Origin: Temnopleurus reevesii
Taxonomy: Eukaryota; Echinodermata; Echinoidea; Temnopleuroida; Temnopleuridae
NCBI GenBank assembly: GCA_036244855.1
Contig: BQKZ01001011.1
Coordinates: forward strand, 36,474 to 53,567
DNA length: 17,094 nt
Direction: 5' to 3'
Part shown: positions 8,183-16,664 of the stretch, piece after piece
Numbering within the stretch: the stretch's first letter is position 1
Layout: the number at the start of each line of letters is the position of its first letter
Made by a program: the position numbers and the translations under genes
Notes under the pieces: generated by a model
The model's database searches: none
Told to the model about the DNA's origin: nothing
What the model saw: only the letters and a program-made list of their open reading frames with translations

Positions 8183-8363
8183 TACAGTGGAAACTTGATA
8201 TAAAGATATCTGATATAACAAAATATCTGATATAAAGAGGTAACAAATCTGGTACCAGGTCTATAACTTACTGTTTTTTTTAACTCTACTATATAGAGAT
8301 TACTGCTATAACAAGGTATTTTTGATGATCCCAAGCACCTTGTTGTACTGAGTTTCTTCTGTA
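8183..8363. mobile_element. TA-flanked pogo/mariner-like MITE
   Basis: A 177-bp element (8185-8361) lies between TA dinucleotides. The left end is CAGTGGAAACTTGATATAA and the right end in reverse complement is CAGAAGAAACTCAGTACAA. The interior repeats GATATCTGATATAA-like units. CAGTGGAA-CT ends with GATATAA repeats are typical of pogo/Tigger-type non-autonomous elements in animal genomes; the family call is inference. The ends are imperfect, so it is aged. Confidence 0.65.
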
Positions 8364-8399
8364 CCACAACTTTTATAAATCTATTGCTTTCTCCCAAAG

Positions 8400-8970
8400 T
8401 TCAATGCATGCTGGTAATGATGGTAACTTGTTGATCGATGCATTTGTCAATGCTTTGTATCGGACACAAGCTGTCAAAGAGAAACTATCCCTCAGATATC
8501 CTGCCCAAAACTGAAAGGGGTTTTCCCATACTGTACAAGTCAGTGACCACCAACAAACAATACTTGTTTTGTCGTTCTGAGAGAGTTCGTAAGTAAAAAC
8601 ATGCCTATTTACAATACGCTTTCACTAGTTAGCAAAATAAAGATTGGTTTCTTAAAATCATGTATTTTATATCAATACATGACCTTGCACTAAATTCTAC
8701 TTCATGGAATTGTATCTTTATTTCTATGAAATAACAAAATTTAAATGATGAATCTCAATAAATTTCCAATCCAAATTTCCACGATTTGCAGAACATGTAT
8801 ATGAAAAGAAGGCTAATGATTCCTTTAGATTGCAAAAAAAGATCACTTTGAAAACACCATTTGTGATCAGGTCCCTGTTTGTCCTGCTTAATAAGGGCTC
8901 TAAGACTGATCTTTGAAGCAGGTTTTCCCAATTCTCTAGTGTAATTTTAGTGTCTAATTATTGTCAATAT
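8400..8970. other. AT-rich sequence, one weak small ORF
   Basis: A plus-strand frame at about 8441-8599 ends at a CGTAAGTAA that doubles as a GTAAGT donor. Its text (SDILPKTERGFPILYKSV) is mildly protein-like, but the acceptor is weak. I call nothing else here. Confidence 0.3.
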
Positions 8971-8976
8971 ACTGTA

Positions 8977-9265
8977 CGTGGAGGCGCCCTGAAGTGGACC
9001 TACACTGTAGCTGTAGCCTTTCAACCAGAGGGCCGCGGTTCAGGTCCCATGCATGGCATTAATTTCCTTCAGCTAGAAAGTCATCCACATTGTGCTGCAC
9101 TCAACCCAGGTGAGGTGAATGGGTACCTGGTAGGAATATTCATTCCTTTAAATACCATGTGCGCAGGTGTACGCCAGGCTAAAGCCAGGGTAATACTAAT
9201 GCAAAGCGCCTTGAGCACTCCGCAGAGTTGATACGTGCGCTATGTAAATTGCATTGATTATTACA
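8977..9265 (+). mobile_element. tRNA-derived SINE, plus strand
   Basis: The head carries a pol III B-box-like GGTTCAGGTCC (9037-9047) with a degenerate tRNA-like upstream part (GCCTTTCAACCAGAGGGC resembles an anticodon arm). The body holds CTCAACCCAGGTGAGGTGA and ATGGGTACCTGGTAGGA. The tail GCGCCTTGAGCAC...ACGTGCGCTATGTAAATTGC ends in an ATT-type repeat (GATTATTAC). This body and tail style is common in marine invertebrate SINEs. The A box is decayed, so transcription is unlikely. The 93-codon frame at 8950-9231 is a shadow of the SINE. Confidence 0.8.
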
Positions 9266-9269
9266 ATGT

Positions 9270-9680
9270 AGATATTAAGTGCTGGTAAACAGATTACCGC
9301 ATGCCTGCATATAAGTTACATGTGAAAGTATGTAAATTAAATTATTTATATAAATCACTCTTAATGATCACAAGTGCATGCAATGGGTAAGCATAGCATT
9401 AGAAAATGAAACCAAGAAGTCTTCTACTGTAGAAAAGCAAAGACATTTCCGACAGATATTTGACGTACATGTAAGTGGTAAAAATACCCACCAATCTTTT
9501 TTGAAAACAGAATGAAAATAAAACTTATTGTCAAACTCATTTTTAAGAATAGATAATAGAATTTATTATCTATTGTGAACTTGTTGCTATGTCCGACAAC
9601 CCTCCGGCAAGCTTTCAGGTCGAAAAAATAACCTAAGTTGTGTATATTAAAGAAATTCCATAAAATTGGCATTTATTTTT
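9270..9680. other. AT-rich sequence without a recognised feature
   Basis: A minus-strand open frame (9424-9672) is AT-driven and has no coding character or paired splice signals. Nothing else was seen. Confidence 0.45.
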
Positions 9681-9683
9681 CAG

Positions 9684-9909
9684 TTAACCCGCCTATTACA
9701 GCCTACAGACAGTGTACCAATGTCAATGGAAAAGAGATTATTACACTACAGAACTTGTAGAATGCCCATGATGTATAAAATGATCACAGGCAAACTCCAA
9801 TTAGCAAACACTTATCACATCCCTTATTACACAACCAACGCAATATCAACAAATAAAGTCTTCTTTCTAGACTCTCATAGAAATTTTTATTCAGGCCATC
9901 ATCCTACAG
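9684..9909 (+). other. Possible plus-strand exon (weak)
   Basis: A strong acceptor (GGCATTTATTTTTCAG) is followed by 226 open bases ending CCTACAG|GTACAA, a fair donor. The frame starts on a codon boundary with LTRLLQPTDSVPMSMEKRL. No partner exon on the plus strand was found, and a 75-codon open run can occur by chance in this base composition. The donor lies 10 bases from a MITE insertion. Confidence 0.2.
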
Positions 9910-9917
9910 GTACAAAA

Positions 9918-10120
9918 TACTGTATAAGCCAATATTTTAGCGTACAGATATTTTCGCGATTTCGGACCAGTTCGACACATTGGCGTGTTGTTATTTTCAC
10001 ATTTTCAACAGTGTTTGTACACACATGAATGTGCACCATATAGAGTGGAAATTTTCGCGAGGCCCAAACCGCGAAATTAGCGAAAATTAAACCAAAGCGA
10101 AAATTTCAGCTTATACAGTA
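9918..10120. mobile_element. TA-flanked MITE with CTGTATAAGC ends
   Basis: A 199-bp element (9920-10118) lies between TA dinucleotides. The ends are CTGTATAAGCCAATATTTTAG and, in reverse complement, CTGTATAAGCTGAAATTTTCG. The interior keeps paired TTTTCGCGA and CGCGAAA blocks. TA duplication plus these ends fits a mariner-type MITE. A plus-strand open frame runs into it by chance. Confidence 0.85.
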
Positions 10121-10740
10121 TGTGAATGCTATCATTAATTCATCAAATTCATAAGACTCAATCAGGAACAGATATAAATTTGATGGGAAGCTTTATTTGG
10201 TTGATCAAAGCTGAAAAATAAAAACTACAAGTTACACAATGAAAACCAAATCCATCAAGTACCCTGCTCAACGTGCAGAATATAAATCCCAAATGCATTT
10301 AAGATCTAGCAAGTCAGAATTCAAGAGACCTTAAATTTCTATTTTCTCATCTCAAAGTACATGCATTATCAACCACAAGTCTACTCCAAAGCAAGTACTA
10401 CACATATTGAGATGTACATGTATCATAAATGTACACAACATATATAACCTAAATAGGGTCTGGACACAGAGACTAAATAGGTCATAGTGTCTGTATTTTG
10501 TTCTTTGTCCGAGTTCATAGTTCAAGTGGTTTGCTCATTGACAAGCTAACACAGTCCACCTACAAGAACTATTCTATCACAGTCACTTGTGTACAAATGG
10601 CAAGAATGAATATCAGCATACTGATTAAACTCAAATTGATATTGTGAAATGGGCCAGTATGCAAAACTGTATAAATGATAAATGATAAATAAATTATAAT
10701 ACATATTTTGATCAAGTCAACTCTAAATTTTAAGAAATCA
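10121..10740. other. AT-rich sequence without a recognised feature
   Basis: No open frame of coding character, no RNA gene and no inverted repeat was seen. One TACATGTA palindrome occurs near 10414. Confidence 0.5.
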
Positions 10741-10744
10741 AAGC

Positions 10745-10922
10745 TGAGATTCTTTTAGCACATTTAGATCAGGGGTCTAGGGCCAGTTCGACATTGCTCT
10801 ATCCCTCTCTTGTTAAATGCCTATTCCCATCTTTTAACATCTTTTAGTAAAAAGCGGTCAGGTATTGAACCCGGACCTTCCTGTTGTGGGCAAGCGCTTA
10901 ACCAATAGCCAATTGCGCCAAC
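10745..10922 (-). mobile_element. tRNA-derived SINE, minus strand
   Basis: Read on the minus strand, the head has a good pol III A box, TGGCGCAATTGG (10920-10909), and a B box, GGTTCAATACC (10871-10861). The intervening cloverleaf-like sequence keeps D-arm GCGC pairing and a degenerate anticodon arm (TTGCC...GGAAG). A and B box spacing matches a tRNA, but the T and anticodon stems have mismatches and a body continues beyond the B box (AAAAGATGTTAAAAGATGGG, then CTGGCCCTAGACCCCTGATC). It is therefore a SINE rather than a tRNA gene. The far end is approximate. Confidence 0.75.
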
Positions 10923-10934
10923 ACACATTTTTGT

Positions 10935-10952
10935 CTTTCTTTCTTTCTTTTT
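10935..10952 (+). repeat. (CTTT)n microsatellite
   Basis: Four CTTT units plus extra T lie just beyond the head of the minus-strand SINE. Confidence 0.85.
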
Positions 10953-11016
10953 AAATGCCAATGAGTCATGCATTTTCTTTATTTTTACATCAGGCATTGG
11001 CGAGAGTGCAAAAAAT

Positions 11017-11240
11017 GGGGGGGGGGGGGAACTACACTCTTAGACCCGGTTTACACCACTGGAGGCTGGCCGAAGCCTAGCCTAAATATGGAACTTGACC
11101 AAATTTTGCGCCCAAATTATGTGCGTATTACATTGAAAAAACATAAGCCGGCCGATCAATATAAATCACAAGTACAGGAGAACTTGCTGATATGTGCAAA
11201 CTATATCAGTGCAAGTGCAAACTCCAAAGTCCTTTAAATT
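11017..11240. other. Poly-G run and unclassified repeat-like segment
   Basis: A run of 13 G (11017-11029) is followed by ACCCGGTTTACACCACTGGA, a GC-richer block with transposon-end flavour. I found no matching inverted end, so it may be a truncated element. The overlapping 89-codon plus frame reads through the G-run as Gly repeats and is not credible as a gene. Confidence 0.35.
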
Positions 11241-11244
11241 GTCC

Positions 11245-11850
11245 CTAGAATTATCACCACCCCAAAAATGAAAATTCTGGGATGGTTGCTAGAAAATAGC
11301 CATAAATCATTATTTGCTTAGGCATAAATTGATGGGTGTTTCCCAAAAAGCTCATGAAGTACAGAGTTGAAATACGTATGGAGGCCAATTCCTATACAGA
11401 TACCAAGGAAACATCACATACACTGTACAATTTACCACTGCTGACAGCTTGAAAATCAATTGCAACTACGATGAATTCTTTGATGGTGTGTGTTACCATG
11501 GAAATAACAAATCACATGTCAAATAAATATGCAGATGGCCCATGGCCAAATAATCACAAAACCATTAAAATATTGTTTGAAATCTAACATGATTTCACAA
11601 TTTTTTTATAATGCAAATGATAATTGGACAAATTTTCAGTTGTAGTCCTGTACATACATGTACGTGTATAAATGGGGTCAGTCTGAATTTGGATTTATTT
11701 CATATGGATGTTTGGGTGGTTTTATTGCTGTTACTGCTACTATTTCGTCTACATGGTACTTGTATGAGGAGTTTGTAATATTATAATTAAAAAGTATGGA
11801 CTCTGATTTGTATTCTAAATATCGATGTCGTAGTGACATACTTGCAAGTC
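11245..11850. other. AT-rich intron sequence
   Basis: No gene or repeat is supported apart from a TACATGTA near 11655. The long minus-strand frame (11678-12073) reads through the 46-nt exon and both flanking introns, so its full length is not a protein. Confidence 0.5.
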
Positions 11851-11857
11851 TACTTAC

Positions 11858-11903
11858 CAAAAGGAAAATCTCAGCTGTACTTCTGAATCCAGTCTGCCTG
11901 GAT
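11858..11903 (-). CDS. Internal 46-nt exon of the minus-strand gene
   Basis: On the minus strand, TTTCTCTTTTATTTTCGCTATTTACAG is a strong 3' splice site and CCTTTTG|GTAAGTAG a near-consensus 5' splice site. Two frames are open. The one that fits the downstream 5556-5632 exon has one leading base, ends on a codon boundary and reads SRQTGFRSTAEIFLL. The other (PGRLDSEVQLRFSF, leaving two bases) would need a further exon between. Splice quality on both sides of a 46-base segment makes chance unlikely. The intron to the next exon would be about 6.2 kb and holds seven mobile elements. Confidence 0.6.
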
Positions 11904-12062
11904 CTGTAAATAGCGAAAATAAAAGAGAAAGGGAAAATTTGGATTAAAATATCATTGTCTCTTGTATCCCTAAATAGTTTCCACATATAATTATAAATGA
12001 CTATAGATACAGTCATGGATGGTTTCATATATATGTCAATTTCCAAGACCTTGACAAAATAA

Positions 12063-12078
12063 CAAGCAAGCAAGCAAA
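12063..12078 (+). repeat. (CAAG)n microsatellite
   Basis: Four near-perfect CAAG units. Confidence 0.8.
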
Positions 12079-12114
12079 ACGCTTATTTTCATCAGTTGCT
12101 CCCATAAGACACTC

Positions 12115-12501
12115 GGGGTGTTCACACTATAAATTCAAAGAGATTTAGATCGAGATCGGAACATCAATATTATTCAGCTAGAGTTCATACTAGAGAGGTG
12201 ATTCAAATCGCGATCCAGATTCGTAGCCTAGAAGTTAAATGATCAAAACAATCACTGCACACACGTACCCGCACGACGGATATTCCCATAACGCGCAGTG
12301 GGATTAATCACATTGAAGTCCAAATCATCTACTTTTCCCATAACAGTCGACGGGATGACATTTTGGAATAATTACATTCCTATAAAGTGTGATTTGGATC
12401 GTGATCCGTATCACCAGAAAATTGTGTCCACACTACGAATTACCATGATCCTGACAGCTACATTGTACAGTATGTCAGGATCACCGTAGTGCGAACTCCC
12501 C
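12115..12501. mobile_element. 387-bp element with GGGG-TTCxCACTA ends
   Basis: The left end GGGGTGTTCACACTA is matched in reverse complement by the right end GGGGAGTTCGCACTA (13 of 15). Related GATC-rich motifs (GATCGAGATCGG, AAATCGCGATCCAG, TTGGATCGTGATCCG) recur inside in both orientations. ACT occurs just outside both ends, with one extra C on the left, so a 3-bp duplication is possible but imperfect. A nested hairpin (12431-12491) lies at the right end. It is non-autonomous; the superfamily is uncertain (Harbinger-like or hAT-like). Short frames on both strands here are shadows. Confidence 0.6.
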
Positions 12502-12606
12502 ACTATGCCAGTCCCCCCAAAGCTATACAGACATAAGATAAGACACCATTCCAACAATAACAAGATCATCATTGGGCATAACCTCATGAGGACACACTCA
12601 GGCATT

Positions 12607-12832
12607 AGTCTGCAAGTACAGACCCTAGGCTTTCGGTGTGTGCATGTGCTGTAGCGTGATACAGAGTATGTAATCTTTTAGAACATGACACACTGCATTG
12701 CTTTTGCCTTTAGACTAGGCCATGGCTGAAGGAAAGAAGCAATGCTGTGTGTGATGTAGTCACACAATGCATACCCTGAATCACGCTCTTCGCATGCACA
12801 CACCAAAAGCATAGGGTCTGTGCTTGCAGACT
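12607..12832. mobile_element. 226-bp near-complete palindrome (foldback)
   Basis: The two halves are reverse complements of each other about a centre at GCCATGGC (12719-12726). Paired landmarks from outside in are AGTCTGCAAG/CTTGCAGACT, CACAGACCCTA-like, GTGTGTGCATG/CATGCACACAC, AGCGTGAT/ATCACGCT-like, GCATTGCTT/AAGCAATGC and GGCCATGGC. Mismatches and small indels are scattered. No target duplication is clear. It could be a foldback transposon or a long hairpin-RNA source. It has no coding capacity. Confidence 0.8.
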
Positions 12833-12839
12833 GCTCAGG

Positions 12840-13270
12840 AATCAGTATCCAATCACGTCTTAATCAAGACTCAATTAATATTCTTTCAATGCCTTATCTC
12901 AATACAATTAATGATCAATCAACAATCAGATGATTAAACTTCACAGAGCCAACTCATTCATAATCTACGGCATATAGGCCTACATTGTACATGTATTGTA
13001 TTCTTTACAACTTTCTTGCAATACTAGTATCAATATTCTTTATTGATGCCAATATAAATAATAATAATTCATAATAGTAAAATATATCATTTGCAGGGTA
13101 CGAAATCCACTTTTTCAAGAAATGCTCAAGGTGCTACTAATGATGTGAAGAAGTAGGGTAAACTATACACAAGAAATAGAGAGAAGAGAGAAGTGCAAGA
13201 AAAATAACGAGGAGACGTAATCAATTATATGCAATGTTGAAAAGGTGTCCACAAAGGGTCTGTAACTGAG
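12840..13270. other. AT-rich sequence without a recognised feature
   Basis: Nothing that I can support as gene, RNA or repeat. One TACATGTA occurs near 12988. Confidence 0.45.
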
Positions 13271-13277
13271 ACTATAC

Positions 13278-13352
13278 CTGCACAGTGAGAGGGACCAATG
13301 TTTGTGCATGTCAGTATTGGAAATCGACTCACCCAGGTGTGGCCCATTAGTA
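13278..13352 (-). CDS. Tentative 75-nt exon of the minus-strand gene
   Basis: On the minus strand the donor CACTGTGCAG|GTATAG is good. The frame that fits the next exon (11858-11903) leaves two bases (AG, joining A to make Arg), reads TNGPHLGESISNTDMHK then HWSLSLC, and is open back to a TAA at 13360-13358. The only acceptor after that stop is AACACAG, with a poor pyrimidine tract. A competing reading starts further right, at a TTTTGTGTGTAG acceptor (first base 13376). It uses another frame (DLHRCNTVLMGHTWVS...) and leaves one base, which would force the other frame of the 46-nt exon and break the link to 5556-5632. The donor is likely real; the left boundary and frame are unsettled. Confidence 0.33.
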
Positions 13353-13502
13353 CTGTGTTACATCTGTGCAGATCTACTACACACAAAACACTCCCAAACA
13401 ATCCACACATTATTAACGCAACATCGGAAAGCTATTCATGTTGCACTGCAAAATAAAGCTTTGCAATACAAGAAAATATTATTACAATGCCATTTCCATA
13501 TC

Positions 13503-13544
13503 TGTTAATATATTAACATGCAGCAGACGTGTTTAACACGTCTG
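13503..13544. repeat. Two adjacent perfect palindromes
   Basis: TGTTAATATATTAACA (13503-13518) is a perfect 16-base palindrome. Five bases on, 13524-13544 has perfect 10-base arms (CAGACGTGTT / AACACGTCTG) about one T. The second could form a small stem. A terminator role is not meaningful in this context. Confidence 0.8.
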
Positions 13545-13549
13545 TTACA

Positions 13550-14970
13550 AAACGGATTTTTCTAACTTTATTCGTCTCGTGTCATGGTACCTGAAGAGTA
13601 GCGAGACTTTCTTTCTTATTTGAGGGTTATACCCCATTATTAGAGGACTATGTCTTCACTTGCGTTCTACACTTTACTCATTTCATTTTGATATTATTCA
13701 ACGGAACGCGTCGCTTCATCGTTTTTTTATATATATATATACATCCATCATTACTAACATATTCCTCATTGAATTATATCAATTGATAATTACCTTTCTT
13801 GTAATTAGTTATGACTATTGCAAAAAATATTATGGATAAACCCCATCGAAAAATGCAACACAAACCACTCTAATGAATTAGTGCTGAAAAAAAATTTGAC
13901 TGCATGACAAGTTGATTACCTTTTATAGTTCTGACCCAGAAAATACATACCAGTGGTTTATCTTTTATTTCATTTATTATTTATTCTTTTACTTTTTATC
14001 AATACACAAGTGCTGTAATCTCATAGGCCAAAAATCCAGAGAGGTCAATAAAATTATCTCTGGATACAGATAAATCAGACTATTTTTAAGATAGTAATCT
14101 AATCCTAATTAGAATTTGAGAAATTTGGGAATAAATTCCACATGTTGAATTGTTCATTGAGTAAAAAATGCTTATGACTGGGCTTAGTCACTGCCAAGGT
14201 TAATAAGAAACATTGGTCATTTTCATAAATGGATGTTGGTCATTCAAATAAAAACCATTGTCATATGTATATCCTGGATGCTTGAACAGTATGATGCTAT
14301 TTTTAACAATTCTGTTTCTGAGAAAATAAATTGCACAATGTATAAAAATTGTTTACCAATTATAGTAAACTAAAAATTTTGTGAACATATAGTAATAATC
14401 AAATTATTATCTCAAATAGAACTATCTTTATTAGACTAATTGAACCAAGAAATACATGTAGCCACAGTTGCCTTTGAATTATATGGTATTATTGAAACAT
14501 GTAACATAAAGAATGTGTGTGTACTTGTTGCTATAGCAGGGGTAATCGATACCCTTGCAGGAAGCTTCCTAGCTAGCCACCACTTCATACAGTCCCAATC
14601 ACATAAAAGCCACAAATCATCTAATCCAAAACAATTCTTCTTCCAGTTGAGTCATCTATGATCCGAGTTTTGTGTCCCTCTCTGTTCAGGAGCATAAAAT
14701 CAGGTCACAAAGGATTCAACTCAACTGAGAATCGTGTCAAATGGGGGCAAATCAAGGCTTGAAAAGCGTGACAAAACCTTGAAAAAGAGAAATCTGCAGG
14801 AACGAAGCGCTGGATTTTGACATTGAATGGGAGAGACAGATGACTTAAATCATCAATTCCATGTCGGTCAATCCACGTACCAATTGAGGAAATGCCCGAT
14901 TTTGATCTAATCTCCAGATTTTAAAGTTCATTAGTAGGGTTATTCAGTATCAAGGTTTGCTCACATATGA
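13550..14970. other. Long AT-rich stretch with no supported gene
   Basis: The stretch contains a TA microsatellite (13729-13741) and several AT-driven frames. The plus frame at 14440-14661 lacks splice or start context. A CAG|GTACCATG donor on the minus strand near 13590 has no convincing acceptor. No RNA gene or inverted-repeat element was seen. Confidence 0.45.
13729..13741 (+). repeat. (TA)n microsatellite
   Basis: A short run of alternating T and A following a T-run. Confidence 0.85.
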
Positions 14971-14976
14971 AAATTT

Positions 14977-15401
14977 TAACGGGGTTTAATTTTTGTTCTT
15001 TTCGCGGTGAAATGGATGACCACGAATTTAACACCCGCAGAAATAATCCTTAATAATTTGTAAGAAAAGTTAACATGTACAGTACTTCACACATTGAGTT
15101 TTGAAGCGCCATAATATCGCTTTCAATGTTTCAATCCCAGATACATGTATATTTGCTTTTCTAATCATAATCTCCAGAATAAACTGTGATTATATGGCCA
15201 TTCTTTATCATTTTTGGCATTTAAAATCTTTCTATTCTAGTAGTTATTACACTCCGCTTCTTGAAAAATCTGAATTAGTTAGGTCGGATGATCATATTTC
15301 TATTAATGGATTGTACCTGTGAATTCAATACCCCACGAAAATGTTAATGGACTAACCAACCACGAAAAATGAACACCTCGAAATGATCCCGTTATACAGT
15401 A
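14977..15401. mobile_element. Decayed inverted-repeat element (approximate bounds)
   Basis: The right end, in reverse complement, reads CTGTATAACGGGATCATTTC then GAGGTGTTCATTTTTCGTGG. The left side has matching but degraded text: AACGGGGTTTAATTTTTGTTC then TTTTCGCGGTG. A CTGTATAA-type end with TA beyond it resembles the element at 9918-10120, which suggests a mariner-type relic. The outermost left end is lost. A plus-strand frame at 15101-15322 inside it is not credible. Confidence 0.45.
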
Positions 15402-15552
15402 ACATCCAAAAATGGAGCTGCATTGCAAGAATGGCTTTCCACAAGGTGGAAATGCAAAAGTTACAGTGTGCCTTGAATTATTCTTTTTTATTCATTAAAA
15501 AAGTAAAGAAATTGAGAAAGTTGCATGGTTTTATTTCATGAGAAATATGCTA

Positions 15553-15702
15553 GTCCTGAGACGGATAAGACAGTGCTATAAAAAAACAAAATTTCAAATC
15601 AAAATAAAATTTGGAAATATAGGCGGGTCCTGAGAGGGATAAGACAGCTATAAAAGCCTAATTTCATATATGTAATATAAAAACAAAATTTGGAAATATC
15701 GG
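15553..15702 (+). repeat. Tandem duplication, about 74-bp unit
   Basis: GTCCTGAGACGGATAAGACAG (15553-15573) recurs as GTCCTGAGAGGGATAAGACAG at 15627-15647. Each copy is followed by GCTATAAAA and, further on, ACAAAATTT/AAAATTTGGAAATAT blocks. There are two diverged copies. No coding content was seen. Confidence 0.8.
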
Positions 15703-15732
15703 AAAAACATTAGTAGTCTCGTTTAGAGCTTG

Positions 15733-15876
15733 TTATGGACCATTTCTCATAATTTTGAGTACAACTACAGGTCGTCTTTTTCCACATCGGCCTAATACCC
15801 AAAACCAAAACGCTAAATTCAAGAAGGCTAAAGTTCCAAACTGCGCCCCTTGAAAAATGCTCATACGAAACACCAT
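15733..15876 (-). other. Small 47-codon ORF, weak
   Basis: A minus-strand ATG in good Kozak context (ACATCATGG) opens 47 codons to TAA. It has a hydrophobic middle (FGTLAFLNLAFWFWVLG) followed by a basic patch (RCGKRRP), the look of a single-pass membrane microprotein or chance. No donor with the right phase links it to the split gene. No promoter was seen. Confidence 0.15.
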
Positions 15877-15879
15877 GAT

Positions 15880-16510
15880 GTGAGCGACTCGTTAAGAACA
15901 GATGATGCGCTATCTGAATACGGCTATTTCAGAGGAAATCAGAGCTTCAACAAGTCTGTAAAGGCTTAATCCACTGGATCTATGATGGTGTGTGTAGTAT
16001 GCAGGAGTAATATGTCCCATTTAATCCCTAAACTGTGTCACCAATTTGAGGCCACAACTACTTTTAGACCACTTTGAACAACCTAATCAATATTGGCAAT
16101 GAGCAGTGCCGAGTAAAGGACATGAAATTATCAATGAAAATAAACAAATTTAGCTATTGTTTGGCTCGCAGTTTCAAAGCTTTTTTATGTCGTAAAGGGC
16201 CATTAAACATGGTCTAATAAACAAAGTATTTCTATGATTACTTAATTTGTGTAAATGCACTAAAAATCATACATCTATATGAAGAGGTGGATCCAGCATT
16301 CGTCTAGAGTATGGAATAGAGAGGGTTTTTCCCTGCTATAGCTTCAAAGCAATAAAAAGTCTCTTCAGGTTTTCGTGATTGTTGAATACACCTTGTAAGT
16401 CACGATTCACTTGTTAGTGAAAAATGGTAGGGATCACAGCATTAAAAATGTCAACGAAAGAGGGTCCCTTTACTATCCCCCTCCCCTAAAAAAATCATAT
16501 ATCTGCCTAT
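15880..16510. other. Unassigned sequence
   Basis: No gene, RNA or clear repeat. A plus-strand 26-base segment between CTCTTCAG and GTAAGT near 16360-16385 is too short to support. Confidence 0.45.
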
Positions 16511-16515
16511 CTATA

Positions 16516-16660
16516 AGGGTTCCCACCAATTGAGAACAACCTTTCCTGACTTTTCCCTGATTTTGAGTGATTTTTATCAAATTCTTTGACTTTTCCCTGA
16601 CTAGAAACGGGAAACTTATTTTCCCAGTTTCATAGTCTTTTCAGATAGAATGGAAACCCT
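16516..16660. mobile_element. Small inverted-end element with GGGTTYCCA ends
   Basis: The left end AGGGTTCCCACC is matched in reverse complement by the right end AGGGTTTCCATT. Inside, GACTTTTCCCTGA occurs twice, 40 bases apart (16548 and 16588). It is 145 bp with no coding capacity. The family is not certain. Confidence 0.5.
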
Positions 16661-16664
16661 GTGC

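Noticed and set aside
8441..8599. A small plus-strand protein or exon
   Set aside because: About 50 codons with a GTAAGT at the end, but the acceptor is weak and no partner exon was found.
8950..9231. A 93-codon ORF
   Set aside because: It lies almost entirely within the plus-strand SINE.
9666..10028. A 120-codon plus-strand ORF as a gene
   Set aside because: It runs into the MITE at 9918 and has no ATG at its opening. Only the part before the MITE is kept, as a weak exon candidate.
10855..10922. A tRNA gene on the minus strand
   Set aside because: The A and B boxes are good, but the anticodon and T stems carry mismatches, U33 is missing from the anticodon loop, and the homologous unit continues past the 3' end, so it is a SINE head.
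10968..11237. An 89-codon ORF
   Set aside because: It reads through a 13-G run and a repeat-like block. There is no coding character.
11678..12073. A 131-codon minus-strand ORF as a gene
   Set aside because: It reads straight through a strong acceptor and a near-consensus donor. Only the 46 bases between them look like coding sequence.
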